The notes under the pieces were generated by a model, which was given only the letters and a program-made list of their open reading frames with translations, was not told the DNA's origin and ran no database searches. A stretch of 64,000 nucleotides of DNA, taken from an uncultured Pirellulaceae bacterium (lineage in GTDB: Bacteria; Planctomycetota; Planctomycetia; Pirellulales; Pirellulaceae). The stretch's first letter is position 1. Every line of letters starts with the position of its first letter. The translations under genes were made by a program, and so were the position numbers. This document shows, piece after piece, positions 18,811-28,486 of the stretch. The DNA lies in assembly GCA_937967505.1 (NCBI GenBank), contig CALCJM010000008.1, positions 1 to 64,000 on the forward strand, in the 5' to 3' direction.

Positions 18811-21186
18811 TCAGTACTTGTCGGTGCTTAAATGCATGGAGGTTAGCGTCAACCCCTTATGCGACTTGAGCTGAATCGTGTTGGTTGCCTGCAACAGTTT
18901 CACTGGAACAGGCACGTCTACCGTGGCGAACAAATTATTCATTTCTCGCGCCCATTTGACGCTCAGTTTAAATGGCTTGCCATTTAGCGTCCCTTCCAGT
19001 TTGCGTTTCAATCCGCCAACGCGGTGCAGGCCGACACGCAGCACACATTTCTTTACATCCTCATGGCCAAGGACATGGATGGTAAATTCCCGATTGGTCA
19101 ACGCATCATGCTTCACTGCCGTTTCCGGGGCAAACCAGTAAGCGCGGTTAACGGTTCCTGCGATTGCTGTTGGGGCGTCAAGTTCAATCGTGACAACCGT
19201 CGTTTCTTCCACATCGACCTTGATTGCGCGAGAATCGCTATAGGTCACCGCAGGGTCAAATTTGACCTCGCCGTCCTGATAGTACAGACGCTTTTGCGTC
19301 ACAGATTTTGCGTTGATCGATTCGCCTGTGATCCGGCCGAGATCAACCTTCAATTGCCTGCCGCCCATGTTGGTTAACGCGACGTGAATTAAATTACCAC
19401 GACGCACGGCCGTCACATCAAGAAACGGACGCTTATATTGAACAGGCAACCGACGACCGTCAAAGTCACGCCACAATTCGAAAAAGTGATGCACCGGAGT
19501 CTTTTCGAATCCTTCGATGGGGCCGTTATTGGGACTGCCCTGAGCGGGGATGAATGCGGCATCGCCACTTTGCGAATTCCATGGAATATTCAAAAATACA
19601 AACGGCACCGCCAGTTCGATTTCGTGCGGTCGGCGCAGTGATTTGTGCATAAAGGCACTGAAGGACCTCAATCGCAGCCAATAATCGCTTGGCCCGCGCC
19701 CCGGTTGCAGCGAACCACATTCCGTGATCAGAATTGGTCGCACGTTATCAATACCCCGCATGTGCGCCTGAAACATATCCAGAATCGCTTCCATCGATCC
19801 CAGCAAATATCCCGAGTAATCACTGCCACGCCGTTCCCACGCTCCGATGGTGCCGCGATTTTCATAAAAATGGTGCGAGTAAAAGTCAAGTTTTCCTTTG
19901 GTTAGATCGATGAACTTGCGTTGTTTTTCATACAATCCAAAATTATCAACCTGCAACTGCATCCACGCAGAACTCGGTCCGCCAAGTTTTGCCTCCGGGG
20001 ATTTTTGATGGACAGCATCGGCGATCTGCGAATGCAGGTCGGCCAGCAATGCCCAAGAATCAACGTCCTTTCTCCAGTGGTAATCCCACTCGGCTTTGAT
20101 CGTTGATTCATTTTTAACTTCGTAGAACGGCGTCGCGCGGCCCGAGTCGTTGATCTGGTCCGCAATGTATGCCGCGACCAGTTCTGCTGCGGCATCAAAA
20201 TATTCGACCTTCGGCGTACCGCGTCCGACCTGCGGAATCGACATGAAATCCGGGTAATGATCGAAACAAACCGCGTAGTCAATGTCGCGAAACACAGGAA
20301 TGGTGTTCGGCGGGAACACGCGCGTTTTATGTTGATTAAAAAAAGACAGATCGGCATGGCCCGGACGCGCTTTGTCCTCGGTCAATTTCGGCTCTTTGGC
20401 GGAAAATCCCTTGACCAGCGAGTATTGCAGTTTGTTGATTTGACGGCCAGGCAGGAAGTTTCGATCCGCCGCCCACTGTTCCAAGCTGGGGTGTGGCATA
20501 CCGGGCAAGGCATAGAAGCGAAAGAATTTCTGGCGTTCCAAATCAACATGCCCCTCGATCGACAGTTCGTGCTGGAGATCGAGCTGCACTTTCACCGTTT
20601 CGCGTGGATGTTCCGCACCCAAATTGCGGTAGGGTAAGTCATCAAATGTGGTTTTCAATCGGCCCTGCGAATTAAAGGCAACTTCCGTGATGACGGCGTT
20701 GCCCTGGGCGTGCGCTGCGATCACCATCGGGGCCATGTCAGCTGACGGCGTCGGCAGCGCAGGCATTTGCACGCGATAGATCCCCGATTCTTTGGTGCTG
20801 ACATGCATGTGACCGTCCGAGGAATACGGCAGTAACGTCATGCCCCCAATGCGGTCCAGATTCTCGCCCCGAATCAGGAAGTAACGAAACATGCTGGCGA
20901 CACGCTGAGCGCCAGGAGGTAATTCAATCTTGAAATCACCTTCCACCTCAACCCGTTTTTTCAACAGAATGATTTCGTCCAGTTTTCGACTCGCGCCCTT
21001 GCCCTTGTAAATTGCCTGATGCTTTCTGGCAAATTCACCAAACAGAAATTCGTGTGCAGCTTTGCGTTCGACACCCTCGGCGCTGAGTTTAATGCGCTGT
21101 GCGTGGGCCGCCGATAAAAAACCGCCCCCCAACACAATGATCAGGCAGAGTGTAAAACGCAGGATCCGGCGAGAGGAAAATATCAT
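18811..21186 (-). CDS. Secreted glycoside hydrolase, GH86-like (beta-agarase/porphyranase type)
   Basis: 791 residues with a signal peptide ending near SAAHAQ. Residues of about 290-600 form a TIM-barrel hydrolase region that resembles GH86. The expected acid/base glutamate follows Asn in EVKNES (E360) and the nucleophile is in ITECGS (E489). Flanking stretches include FDHYPDFMS, KLGGPSSAWMQ and FYSHHFYE. The C-terminal ~190 residues are beta-sandwich-like. GH86 enzymes cleave red-algal galactans (agarose, porphyran), which fits a marine planctomycete. No sulfatase or other polysaccharide-degradation cluster is adjacent. The exact substrate is inferred, and assignment to a neighbouring clan GH-A family cannot be ruled out. 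Confidence 0.72.
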   Translation of the reverse strand: MIFSSRRILRFTLCLIIVLGGGFLSAAHAQRIKLSAEGVERKAAHEFLFGEFARKHQAIYKGKGASRKLDEIILLKKRVEVEGDFKIELPPGAQRVASMFRYFLIRGENLDRIGGMTLLPYSSDGHMHVSTKESGIYRVQMPALPTPSADMAPMVIAAHAQGNAVITEVAFNSQGRLKTTFDDLPYRNLGAEHPRETVKVQLDLQHELSIEGHVDLERQKFFRFYALPGMPHPSLEQWAADRNFLPGRQINKLQYSLVKGFSAKEPKLTEDKARPGHADLSFFNQHKTRVFPPNTIPVFRDIDYAVCFDHYPDFMSIPQVGRGTPKVEYFDAAAELVAAYIADQINDSGRATPFYEVKNESTIKAEWDYHWRKDVDSWALLADLHSQIADAVHQKSPEAKLGGPSSAWMQLQVDNFGLYEKQRKFIDLTKGKLDFYSHHFYENRGTIGAWERRGSDYSGYLLGSMEAILDMFQAHMRGIDNVRPILITECGSLQPGRGPSDYWLRLRSFSAFMHKSLRRPHEIELAVPFVFLNIPWNSQSGDAAFIPAQGSPNNGPIEGFEKTPVHHFFELWRDFDGRRLPVQYKRPFLDVTAVRRGNLIHVALTNMGGRQLKVDLGRITGESINAKSVTQKRLYYQDGEVKFDPAVTYSDSRAIKVDVEETTVVTIELDAPTAIAGTVNRAYWFAPETAVKHDALTNREFTIHVLGHEDVKKCVLRVGLHRVGGLKRKLEGTLNGKPFKLSVKWAREMNNLFATVDVPVPVKLLQATNTIQLKSHKGLTLTSMHLSTDKY

Positions 21187-21382
21187 TGAGGCGCTCGAAT
21201 CTTGGATTTTTTAAAGGACCGACAGGATAGTGTTGACGATGCAGGATCGGCATGTGAACCGCAGCGGAAGGTTTACCTTCTTATCCCCATACCAGCTGGC
21301 CAATGGATTTTATTGAAGCTCGCACGGACTTGAAGCACCGGCGAAGAGGGGAGGTTATTTCAGCGGTTCAAAACACGACCTT

Positions 21383-23620
21383 CTATTCCGCTCCCTCGTC
21401 AGCTGCTTCTTCAGGTTTGGCCGTCGTATCCGGCTTGGCAACCGCTGTTTCGGCAGCTGCTTCTTTCATCGAGGCAGGTTGAGCGGGCGCTTCCTTCGAA
21501 TCTGGATCCGAATCTAATTTTTCGACCGGCCTTTGCTCGGTGGCGGGAGCTTCGTCTGTTGTTGATTCTGTGGTTGGTTCAGAGGGTGGTGGGGCCGCTA
21601 CCGACGGCGGTGACTGGTTGGTCTCGGGTTTCGTTACATCGCCAACGCGATCACCATCGACCCCATCGCCCCCATCGACAGCGCCGCCATTGCCGAGTTC
21701 GATTTTGGGGAACGATGTGTTGGGGATTCCACCAATTCCACCCGGCGGCGCGGCGGGCGGCTCCTGCGGCACGACCAGCGTCTTGCGATCCGCTTGCAAC
21801 GTACTCAAATTCTCACCGCTGACGACGTAATACCAGTTTTCGAAGCGCTGCTTGAGTATCTCCACCTTGCGTTTGCTCAGCTTGACCTGCTCTGCACGCT
21901 CCTCTTGCTTGCGTTCGTATTCGCTGGCGGCAACCTCATAGTCAATCTTCGCCTCCTCGTACTCCGCCAACGCTTTATCATAGGCCACAAACTTCTCGTC
22001 GCGATCGGCCCCTTTAGGTGCGGGAGCTGCATCGCTTTCGTCCGCACTATCGTCGCTGGTATCATCGTCGCCAGCATCGCCGGTCTGGCCCGACGCAGGC
22101 GGTGTATCACTTTTGTCGTCGTCCTTTTCCGGCGGCGTGTACCCTTCCGGCTTGACAGGCGCGAGCGGTTCGGTCGGTTTTACAAGTTCCTCACCAAGAT
22201 AAGACTCATCGAATGCGACGCGAATCAACACGTACCGGTTCTCTGAAGATTCGGCCTCCGTATCCGATTCTTCCGCATCGCCGGCTTCTGTGGTTTGGGC
22301 ATCGGCTAAATCGACCGGATCAGCTACAGCGTTTTCGTCGCCTGTTGTACCTTCCGGAGTGCCATCAGCGTTTTCAACCTTTTCGGCTGCACCGGCGACC
22401 TCAATTTCTTTTTTCTGGTCAGCGTTCGCCTTGCCGACATGCAGCGTGTACAGCAAACCGTCTGAAGTGGCGGCTTTTACAACGCCTCCAGCCGACACCA
22501 ATTCCAGTTTGCCACCGATCGAACCAAGATTGAAACCCTTTGACTGTAAATCGCGTGTGGCGGTTGCAATCCCTTCCTGTAGCTGCTGGAACTCCTGCTG
22601 CTGTTCCATCGACAGACGGTTCAAGTCTTCCTGTGTTCGGACGGAGGTCGCCATCTTTGCCTGTTCGGGCGTGAGGTTGTAATTCAAATCCTCGTCAATC
22701 AGAATCCGTCCCTCGTAGGTTGGCTTGCGTTTCACATCAGCAATCGCCATCTCATCCAGCACGCCAACAATCGCGCCAACTTTTTCGGCATTGAGTTCTT
22801 CTGTTGAACTCTTCAGACCTTCCATGGACCAGTCATCGGTGGAGGACTTGCGGGTCAGAGATATTTTGTCTCCGGCCTCTTTTTGCAGCGTTACTGTCTG
22901 TCCAAATACCCCGCTGGCGGTTTCTTTGATTTGATAATTATCCAGATCAACTGCCACAACCTTGTCGCGCGAGATCTGCAACAAATCCGGTTCAATCCAG
23001 TCCGCAAATTTTGTCGACAGGTCAATCTGTAGCGCAATACGATAAACATTGGATTCATCCTGGCGACGGACATAGTAGTAAGTTTGCTCCTGCTGCTGCA
23101 TCAGTTGCCCGGGAGTGGTGCGTGCGCCGTCGTCGGTCGCCTGTTTTCCAATAATCAGATCGACCAACACATCGTCATTGGCATCCCGTAGCGTAATGCT
23201 TTGCCCAACGGCTTCCACGTTTACGATATCCTCATCGCGCGGATCGATCACACCGAACTTCTCGTGATCCGATGTCCGCCGTCCAACCAGCGAATCGCGC
23301 GTCAACCCCATCAGCGACGCTGATGTTTTGCCAAGCCGTTCGGCCGCCTCTGCGGGATAGCCTTCGTGAGAGGGGATCTGCCACAGACCGTCCTCCTGTT
23401 TGATTTCAAACGTTTGTCGCGTCACCGTCAGCGGGTCAAACGAGGTCACCACCAGCGAACGGGCCACGTCCGTTTGGGTAAATTCAGGATAAAACGATTG
23501 TCCTACGGTTTCGAAATCCGTGGCCAAGCGCGGGCGGTTGGCGAAATTGCTGGCGATGGCTGCGGTCAACATTGCGACTGCGGCCACCACGAAGCAGATT
23601 GTTTTGGTTGCTTCTTTCAT
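21383..23620 (-). CDS. DUF4340-domain membrane-anchored protein of GldAG-type cluster
   Basis: 745 residues: N-terminal membrane helix (about 8-24), then a DUF4340-like extracytoplasmic region with the pattern EDGLWQIPS followed by LVGRRTSDHEKFGVIDP and VDLIIGKQ. The second half is acidic (Asp/Glu/Ala/Pro-rich) and includes a Lys/Glu coiled coil (about 515-580) and a long Ala/Pro/Glu/Thr-rich tail that looks disordered. DUF4340 proteins are regularly encoded directly after GldG-like ABC components, as here (60-base gap), and probably act with them in the envelope. Biochemical function is unknown. Confidence 0.8.
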   Translation of the reverse strand: MKEATKTICFVVAAVAMLTAAIASNFANRPRLATDFETVGQSFYPEFTQTDVARSLVVTSFDPLTVTRQTFEIKQEDGLWQIPSHEGYPAEAAERLGKTSASLMGLTRDSLVGRRTSDHEKFGVIDPRDEDIVNVEAVGQSITLRDANDDVLVDLIIGKQATDDGARTTPGQLMQQQEQTYYYVRRQDESNVYRIALQIDLSTKFADWIEPDLLQISRDKVVAVDLDNYQIKETASGVFGQTVTLQKEAGDKISLTRKSSTDDWSMEGLKSSTEELNAEKVGAIVGVLDEMAIADVKRKPTYEGRILIDEDLNYNLTPEQAKMATSVRTQEDLNRLSMEQQQEFQQLQEGIATATRDLQSKGFNLGSIGGKLELVSAGGVVKAATSDGLLYTLHVGKANADQKKEIEVAGAAEKVENADGTPEGTTGDENAVADPVDLADAQTTEAGDAEESDTEAESSENRYVLIRVAFDESYLGEELVKPTEPLAPVKPEGYTPPEKDDDKSDTPPASGQTGDAGDDDTSDDSADESDAAPAPKGADRDEKFVAYDKALAEYEEAKIDYEVAASEYERKQEERAEQVKLSKRKVEILKQRFENWYYVVSGENLSTLQADRKTLVVPQEPPAAPPGGIGGIPNTSFPKIELGNGGAVDGGDGVDGDRVGDVTKPETNQSPPSVAAPPPSEPTTESTTDEAPATEQRPVEKLDSDPDSKEAPAQPASMKEAAAETAVAKPDTTAKPEEAADEGAE

Positions 23621-23680
23621 CAGTTCGTCTAAATGCTATCTGTGTAATCGATTGAATGAAAAAACAGTCTGGTGTGCCGG

Positions 23681-26449
23681 TTAGGCGACGCGTCGATCAT
23701 CGGCGATGTCGCGCTGCTCACCTGTCTGGCGATACCAGAGAACAAGGGTCCCCAACAATAACGCCGGCAGGGGGGCCATTAGCACTGAAAGCCAGCGCGT
23801 AATGCTTTCCTGTTTGGAGATATTTTCCTGCATTTCGTTTTTACTTTTGGCATCCTCGATGGCCTTTTCCCGTAACAGCCGCGCTTCGGTCAGTTCGAAC
23901 CTGCGTTGAGAGTCCGACGCGCGCTGGAATGTCTGTTGAAGTTTTTCACCCAGCCCCATGGATTGATCGGTTTGTATTTTTGCGGTGTCGGCATCAAGCA
24001 GTTTCTGCTCCTTTTCCAGTTCTGCCTGAAGCTGTTCCTCCCGTAGTTGGTCGGCTTTGGCCTTTTTAGCGCGGAATCCGTCAAAAATGGTCTCCAGTCG
24101 GGTCAACGTTCGTGGTGTCGCACGACGATTTCGCAGCGGCACAAACTGATCCGAACCGGACAGCACATCTAAGGCATTGTACAGGAATGACAGGTTGTCC
24201 AATTTCTGGCCAAGCGCTTCCTGTTGCCTGAAGAACAGATCGGAAACAAAATCAAGATCGGCTACAAACACAACGTTGACCTTGCTGTCGCCCTCGCCGG
24301 TAATTCGCGCGGCCAGCACATGTTCAAGATCATCAATTTTCGCCGGTTGGGTCCGTTTAATGACGCGCGTTAGCGACATCGTGTACTGATTGAAGTTTCT
24401 GTCATCGGCAGTCACCGCGTTCCAGTCAGCCACACCCGAATTTGGCCCCGTTGTCAGCAGGGGTTCGAAGTTTAGCTTGCTGTCTTCGGCCTTGGCGATT
24501 GCACCGGGATAAATCATCAGCAGTTCCTTTAATCCACGGGTAACCGGATTATCAGGATTGATCGCATGGGTTCCTTTTTTGTCACTTTGGTTTTTGACAA
24601 AATTAAACGCTTTTTCATAGGGTCCATACTCGCGCGGCCAGCTGGGGCCAAAACGCTCTTGGGGCCAGTCGCCGCGAAAGTTCGGGTGAGGATCAATCAG
24701 GCTGAACGAGGTTTGTCCTGTATTCCATTCGATGCCCAGCGCCTTGTTCAGCGTCGTGGCAAAACCACCGTCAGCCTTGGGCATTTGTGAACTGGCGAGG
24801 ATCTCGGCGTAGCGCGATCTGGAGTTTACGCGTGGCATCCGGGGAGCGTTAAGGATCCCCAATTGAATTGGTGCCTGGGACGTCCAGAAGAATGGCAGCG
24901 GATCGCCAAGAATCATCGTGGGATTTCCGGCGTTGATATATTCCACCAACGCACTTGTTGATGGTGCGTCCAGGCTGGCCGGGTCGGCGACCAGCATTAC
25001 ATCCGGTGCCTTGAGTCCGCCGGCAGAATCATCTGTATTCAAATAACCCGATAATCGTGCGGCCTGGATCTGTTTGACATCGTAGTCTTTTTTCAAATCC
25101 TCCAGCGTCGTGGTATAGGCCCAGTCCAATCGTTGGCCCTCAATCTCGGGGCCGCCAAAAAACGCGTCGGTCTCCAGAATCCCCAGAGTGGGTTTGGGGC
25201 CACGTTTGTATGCGGTGGCAATCGAGCGACTAAGTTGATATTCGATCGAATCGCTGTCTTCGAAAAAAGGGATGGTAACGGTCCGTTCGGGGCTGGAAAT
25301 ATAAACGCCCAAATACACCGCGCGTTCGATGATCCGCCCGGCTTCTTCCGATCGATCCGACTCAGGTTCGATGCCCTTCCCGCGCGCGTCGGTTGCCTGC
25401 CGACTGTTGGCCGCCACATCAAATACACTCACTTCCACATTATTGCCGCCCTGCTGCGCGTACTGGCGCAGTATCCCCAACAGCTGCTTACGCGTGTTGA
25501 CATACTTGCGCGGAAGATCGTCGCTCACAAACGCCTCGATCTGAATCACCTGGTCATCGTTTTTGATTTTGTCCAACGTCCCGATGGTGGCCTGATCCAG
25601 CGTAAACAGCTTTTCAGCAGTCAAGTCAACCTTGGCGGAACTCGCCCCACCGTTTGAGTTAAACAAATAAACACCGGACACCAACACCACCGCAAGGCAA
25701 ATCCCGCGCACCACATATTGGAACAGCAGTTCCGCTTTGCTGGACGGCTTCCAGCGTCGTTCGCTGATCGCCACTAGGTTCAGATACAGCATAAAAACCG
25801 TCAGGCCGAGAAAATAAAGCACATTGGATAACGGGATCAGCCCCAACGTGAAATCGCTCAGATTCCAATCTACTCCCAGCCGTTCCATCAGCAGACTGTT
25901 ATCAAAATACCTGCCGCCAAGGATTGGAATGGCACAGAACAACGCACCCAAAATAAATGCAACCGTTGGGCTATCACTGAGCGATGAAGCGAACATGCCC
26001 ACGGCGATCAGGGCGACACCCGCGAGCCAGTAACCGAGATAGGTGGTAGCGATCACGCCCCAATCGGGATCGCCCAGCACTTCTAGGGCGAACAGCTGTG
26101 TCACGGAAAACAGCAGCGCGATGGTATACACGGCCACGACGGACAGGTATTTCCCCAGCGTGATATCAAAATCGGAAGCCGGAAGCGTAAACAGAATCGA
26201 ATCAGTGCCCTGACGCTTTTCATCGGACCACACCCCCATTGTGATCGCAGGGACAAAGATCAACAGCAGCAACGGGAAAAAACGCGACAGTTGATCGATA
26301 TTGGCGAGATTGTCTGCGAAGAACTGCGGGCTGAAGGTCAGCACCGCACAACACGTGACAAAGACGACGATGAACAGGTACCCCAGAACACTGGCAAAAT
26401 ACTGTTGTAGGTTGCGCCAAAAAACGGCTGCGATGACGTGCCATCTCAT
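23681..26449 (-). CDS. ABC-2 permease fused to GldG-like extracytoplasmic domain
   Basis: I start it at the ATG at 26449 (MRWHVIAAVFWRNLQQYF, 922 residues); a GTG at 26569 would add 40 residues without support. The first ~250 residues carry about six membrane helices of the ABC-2 permease type, including the cytoplasmic WSDEKRQGTDSILFTLP motif. A helix near 285-305 leads to a large GldG/DUF4350-like extracytoplasmic domain (about 330-800). A Glu/Gln/Lys coiled coil and a final helix (LPALLLGTLVLWYRQ) close the protein. In Bacteroidetes GldF and GldG are separate proteins; here they are fused. It forms a transporter with the ATPase upstream (26650) and the DUF4340 protein downstream. The substrate is unknown. 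Confidence 0.87.
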   Translation of the reverse strand: MRWHVIAAVFWRNLQQYFASVLGYLFIVVFVTCCAVLTFSPQFFADNLANIDQLSRFFPLLLLIFVPAITMGVWSDEKRQGTDSILFTLPASDFDITLGKYLSVVAVYTIALLFSVTQLFALEVLGDPDWGVIATTYLGYWLAGVALIAVGMFASSLSDSPTVAFILGALFCAIPILGGRYFDNSLLMERLGVDWNLSDFTLGLIPLSNVLYFLGLTVFMLYLNLVAISERRWKPSSKAELLFQYVVRGICLAVVLVSGVYLFNSNGGASSAKVDLTAEKLFTLDQATIGTLDKIKNDDQVIQIEAFVSDDLPRKYVNTRKQLLGILRQYAQQGGNNVEVSVFDVAANSRQATDARGKGIEPESDRSEEAGRIIERAVYLGVYISSPERTVTIPFFEDSDSIEYQLSRSIATAYKRGPKPTLGILETDAFFGGPEIEGQRLDWAYTTTLEDLKKDYDVKQIQAARLSGYLNTDDSAGGLKAPDVMLVADPASLDAPSTSALVEYINAGNPTMILGDPLPFFWTSQAPIQLGILNAPRMPRVNSRSRYAEILASSQMPKADGGFATTLNKALGIEWNTGQTSFSLIDPHPNFRGDWPQERFGPSWPREYGPYEKAFNFVKNQSDKKGTHAINPDNPVTRGLKELLMIYPGAIAKAEDSKLNFEPLLTTGPNSGVADWNAVTADDRNFNQYTMSLTRVIKRTQPAKIDDLEHVLAARITGEGDSKVNVVFVADLDFVSDLFFRQQEALGQKLDNLSFLYNALDVLSGSDQFVPLRNRRATPRTLTRLETIFDGFRAKKAKADQLREEQLQAELEKEQKLLDADTAKIQTDQSMGLGEKLQQTFQRASDSQRRFELTEARLLREKAIEDAKSKNEMQENISKQESITRWLSVLMAPLPALLLGTLVLWYRQTGEQRDIADDRRVA

Positions 26450-26649
26450 ATTGTAAATCCGACTCCTGAAAGGTTCTTGATTTGTCTCATCGGTTGCTAC
26501 GGTGATTACCGTGGCTGCGGTTGTGGTGAATCGCTTATTATGGCTGTTAAACGCGGCGGCAGCATTCACGCACTGTCTTACGGGTCACCAGATCGCAGCC
26601 GCGATGCCTACCCTCTGTCTTTTCTCCAACACGGACAGAACGCCCGATT

Positions 26650-27375
26650 TTACACTGCCGCGAAATTGGTCAGCGAATGGAACTCGTTCTCCATTGCTTC
26701 ACGCGATCCCATCTGATCGCGGTCGCCATCGAAGACAATTTTTCCCTTGTCGATCAGAACCACACGCTGGCAGAGGATCTCGACCTCCTGCAAAATGTGC
26801 GTCGAAAGCAACACGGTCTTCGTTTTTCCCAATTCCTTGATCAGCCGCCGAATTCCGACCAACTGGTTGGGGTCCAGCCCGCTGGTGGGTTCATCCAGAA
26901 TCAACACCTCGGGGTCGTGCAGCAACGCTTGGGCCATGCCGACGCGTTGGCGAAATCCGCGTGAAAGTTTGCTGATCGGCTTATTCCAAACTTCTCCCAG
27001 ATCACATTTTTCCGCGACGAACTCCATCCGATCCGATCGTTTGGCCGCCGACAGGCCACGGGCACGGCCAAGGTATTTAAGCGCTCCACGAGGTGTCATT
27101 TCCTCATAAAGCGGGCCGTTTTCCGGGAGGTAGCCAATGAACTGGCTGCCCTTAATCCGATCGGTCTCCATGTCAAAACCTGCAATTTTGACGGTGCCGT
27201 CGGTGGGGGCAATAAAGCCTGTCAACAGTTTCATCGTTGTCGATTTCCCGGCACCGTTGGGGCCAAGAAAACCACAGACTTGCTTTTTGGGCACCGCAAA
27301 TGTGACATCGCGTACCGCAGCAAAAGGGCCGTAGAATTTATTCAGCCCGATGGTTTCAATCATCGTTTCTGACAT
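26650..27375 (-). CDS. ABC transporter ATP-binding protein (GldA-like)
   Basis: The ATG at 27375 (MSETMIETIGLNKFYG, 241 residues) matches the usual start of these ATPases; the frame runs further upstream without support. Walker A is GPNGAGKST, the Q-loop region is FIGYLPENGPLYEEMT, the signature is LSRGFRQR (second position Arg instead of Gly, common in this subfamily), Walker B is VLILDEPTSGLDP, and the switch histidine is in LSTHIL. It is the cytoplasmic ATPase that would drive the permease encoded downstream. The gap to that gene is about 200 bases, long for one operon, but orientation and family association support a functional unit. Confidence 0.93.
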   Translation of the reverse strand: MSETMIETIGLNKFYGPFAAVRDVTFAVPKKQVCGFLGPNGAGKSTTMKLLTGFIAPTDGTVKIAGFDMETDRIKGSQFIGYLPENGPLYEEMTPRGALKYLGRARGLSAAKRSDRMEFVAEKCDLGEVWNKPISKLSRGFRQRVGMAQALLHDPEVLILDEPTSGLDPNQLVGIRRLIKELGKTKTVLLSTHILQEVEILCQRVVLIDKGKIVFDGDRDQMGSREAMENEFHSLTNFAAV

Positions 27376-27731
27376 GGGGAAGTATTTCCTTGATGTGTTT
27401 TGACTGAAAGGCAAAACCCAACCCAAACCCGGGTCCGGTTTTCTCTCAGTTTCAAAAAATTGATTCTTTCTGTCAACACGCCCACGGACAAAATCGGGAA
27501 TCACGCGGGAAAAAGCGACGGTGCACCCCGGAACTGCATTTTTACCCCACCCGGTTGGCGGCTCCGGTAACAGCCAAAATACCTCCGGACGGGCCGCGCG
27601 CTGACGTGGAAAGCACCGCCCGGGCGGCCATCGGTGGCTGCGATCATGGTGGGAATCTGAAAGCCCAATGTTGCCTCGTTCGGGATGTGTTAGAATTCGC
27701 GGAAGTTAATTCCTCCCTCAACACCACCACC
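27376..27731. other. Divergent intergenic region between ABC ATPase and ZIP transporter
   Basis: About 356 bases separating divergent genes. The longer upstream extensions of both flanking frames fall here but look non-coding. It contains an extended -10-like TGTTAGAAT at 27688-27696, in front of the ZIP gene. Confidence 0.55.
27688..27696 (+). promoter_or_regulatory. Extended -10-like promoter element for ZIP gene
   Basis: TGTTAGAAT matches the extended -10 pattern TGnTAnAAT and ends 35 bases before the ATG at 27732. The same nonamer stands 36 bases before the methyltransferase gene at 29609. No good -35 hexamer at 17 bases was found. Confidence 0.3.
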
Positions 27732-28484
27732 ATGCCTGACGCTTCCATCTCAATCTGGTACGTACTGGCTGCCGCTACGCTCACTGCGGTCTGCACCGGA
27801 TTGGGAGTTATCCCGTTCTTGTTTGTCAGGACGGTCAGCAATCGACTGTTGGGGTTGGGCAACGCCATGGCTGCAGGATTAATGCTGGGGGCGAGCATCG
27901 GGTTGATTTGGGAAGCGTGGCTGTTAAGCGTTCCGCGCACGGTTGTCGGATTGTTCCTTGGAGCCCTGCTGGTAGTCATCACCGGATGGTTATTACCCGA
28001 AGACGAAGATGACGACCAACCGAAGGTCGCGTCGCTGGACAAAGCGGACCTGCGCAAGATCGTGATGCTGATGGCCATCATGACGGCCCATTCGTTTGCC
28101 GAGGGCATCGGTGTTGGCGTTTCTTTCGGCGGGCGCGAGGGGTTTGGCACCTTAATTTCTACTGCGATCGCGATTCACAATATTCCTGAGGGCATTGCGA
28201 TCGCGTTGGTGATGATTCCGCGTGGTGTTTCGAAGCTGAAGGCATCGCTGTGGAGTATTTTCTCCAGCCTCCCACAACCCTTGATGGCCGTGCCCGCCTA
28301 CCTGTTTGTACTCAGCTTCCGTCCGATTTTGCCCATCGGGCTTGGCCTAGCCGCCGGCGCGATGTTCTATATGGTGTTCGTGGAATTACTGCCTGAATCG
28401 CGCGAAAACGCTTCGTTGTTGGAAGTGATTTCGATTTGCACTCTCTCGGCCGCTGCGATGGTGGCGTACCAGTGGCTGATGTAG
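27732..28484 (+). CDS. ZIP-family divalent metal transporter (ZupT-like)
   Basis: The ATG at 27732 (MPDASISIWYVLAAATL) starts directly at the first membrane helix, giving 250 residues; a longer frame from 27555 would add an unlikely leader. About eight membrane helices are visible. The metal-binding helices carry HSFAEGIGVG and HNIPEGIAIAL, the H-x-x-x-E signatures of ZIP helices IV and V. An acidic cytoplasmic loop (PEDEDDDQ) precedes helix IV. ZIP proteins import Zn, Fe or Mn into the cytoplasm; which metal is not visible. It ends 2 bases from the convergent radC-like gene. No metal-responsive regulator is adjacent. Confidence 0.9.
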   Translation: MPDASISIWYVLAAATLTAVCTGLGVIPFLFVRTVSNRLLGLGNAMAAGLMLGASIGLIWEAWLLSVPRTVVGLFLGALLVVITGWLLPEDEDDDQPKVASLDKADLRKIVMLMAIMTAHSFAEGIGVGVSFGGREGFGTLISTAIAIHNIPEGIAIALVMIPRGVSKLKASLWSIFSSLPQPLMAVPAYLFVLSFRPILPIGLGLAAGAMFYMVFVELLPESRENASLLEVISICTLSAAAMVAYQWLM

Positions 28485-28486
28485 TG

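Noticed and set aside
26450-26569. A 40-codon upstream extension of the GldG-like fusion starting with GTG
   Set aside because: Low-complexity residues; the ATG at 26449 starts directly before the first membrane helix.
27555-27731. A 59-codon upstream extension of the ZIP gene
   Set aside because: Not membrane-like, and the -10-like site at 27688 lies inside it; the ATG at 27732 fits the family.
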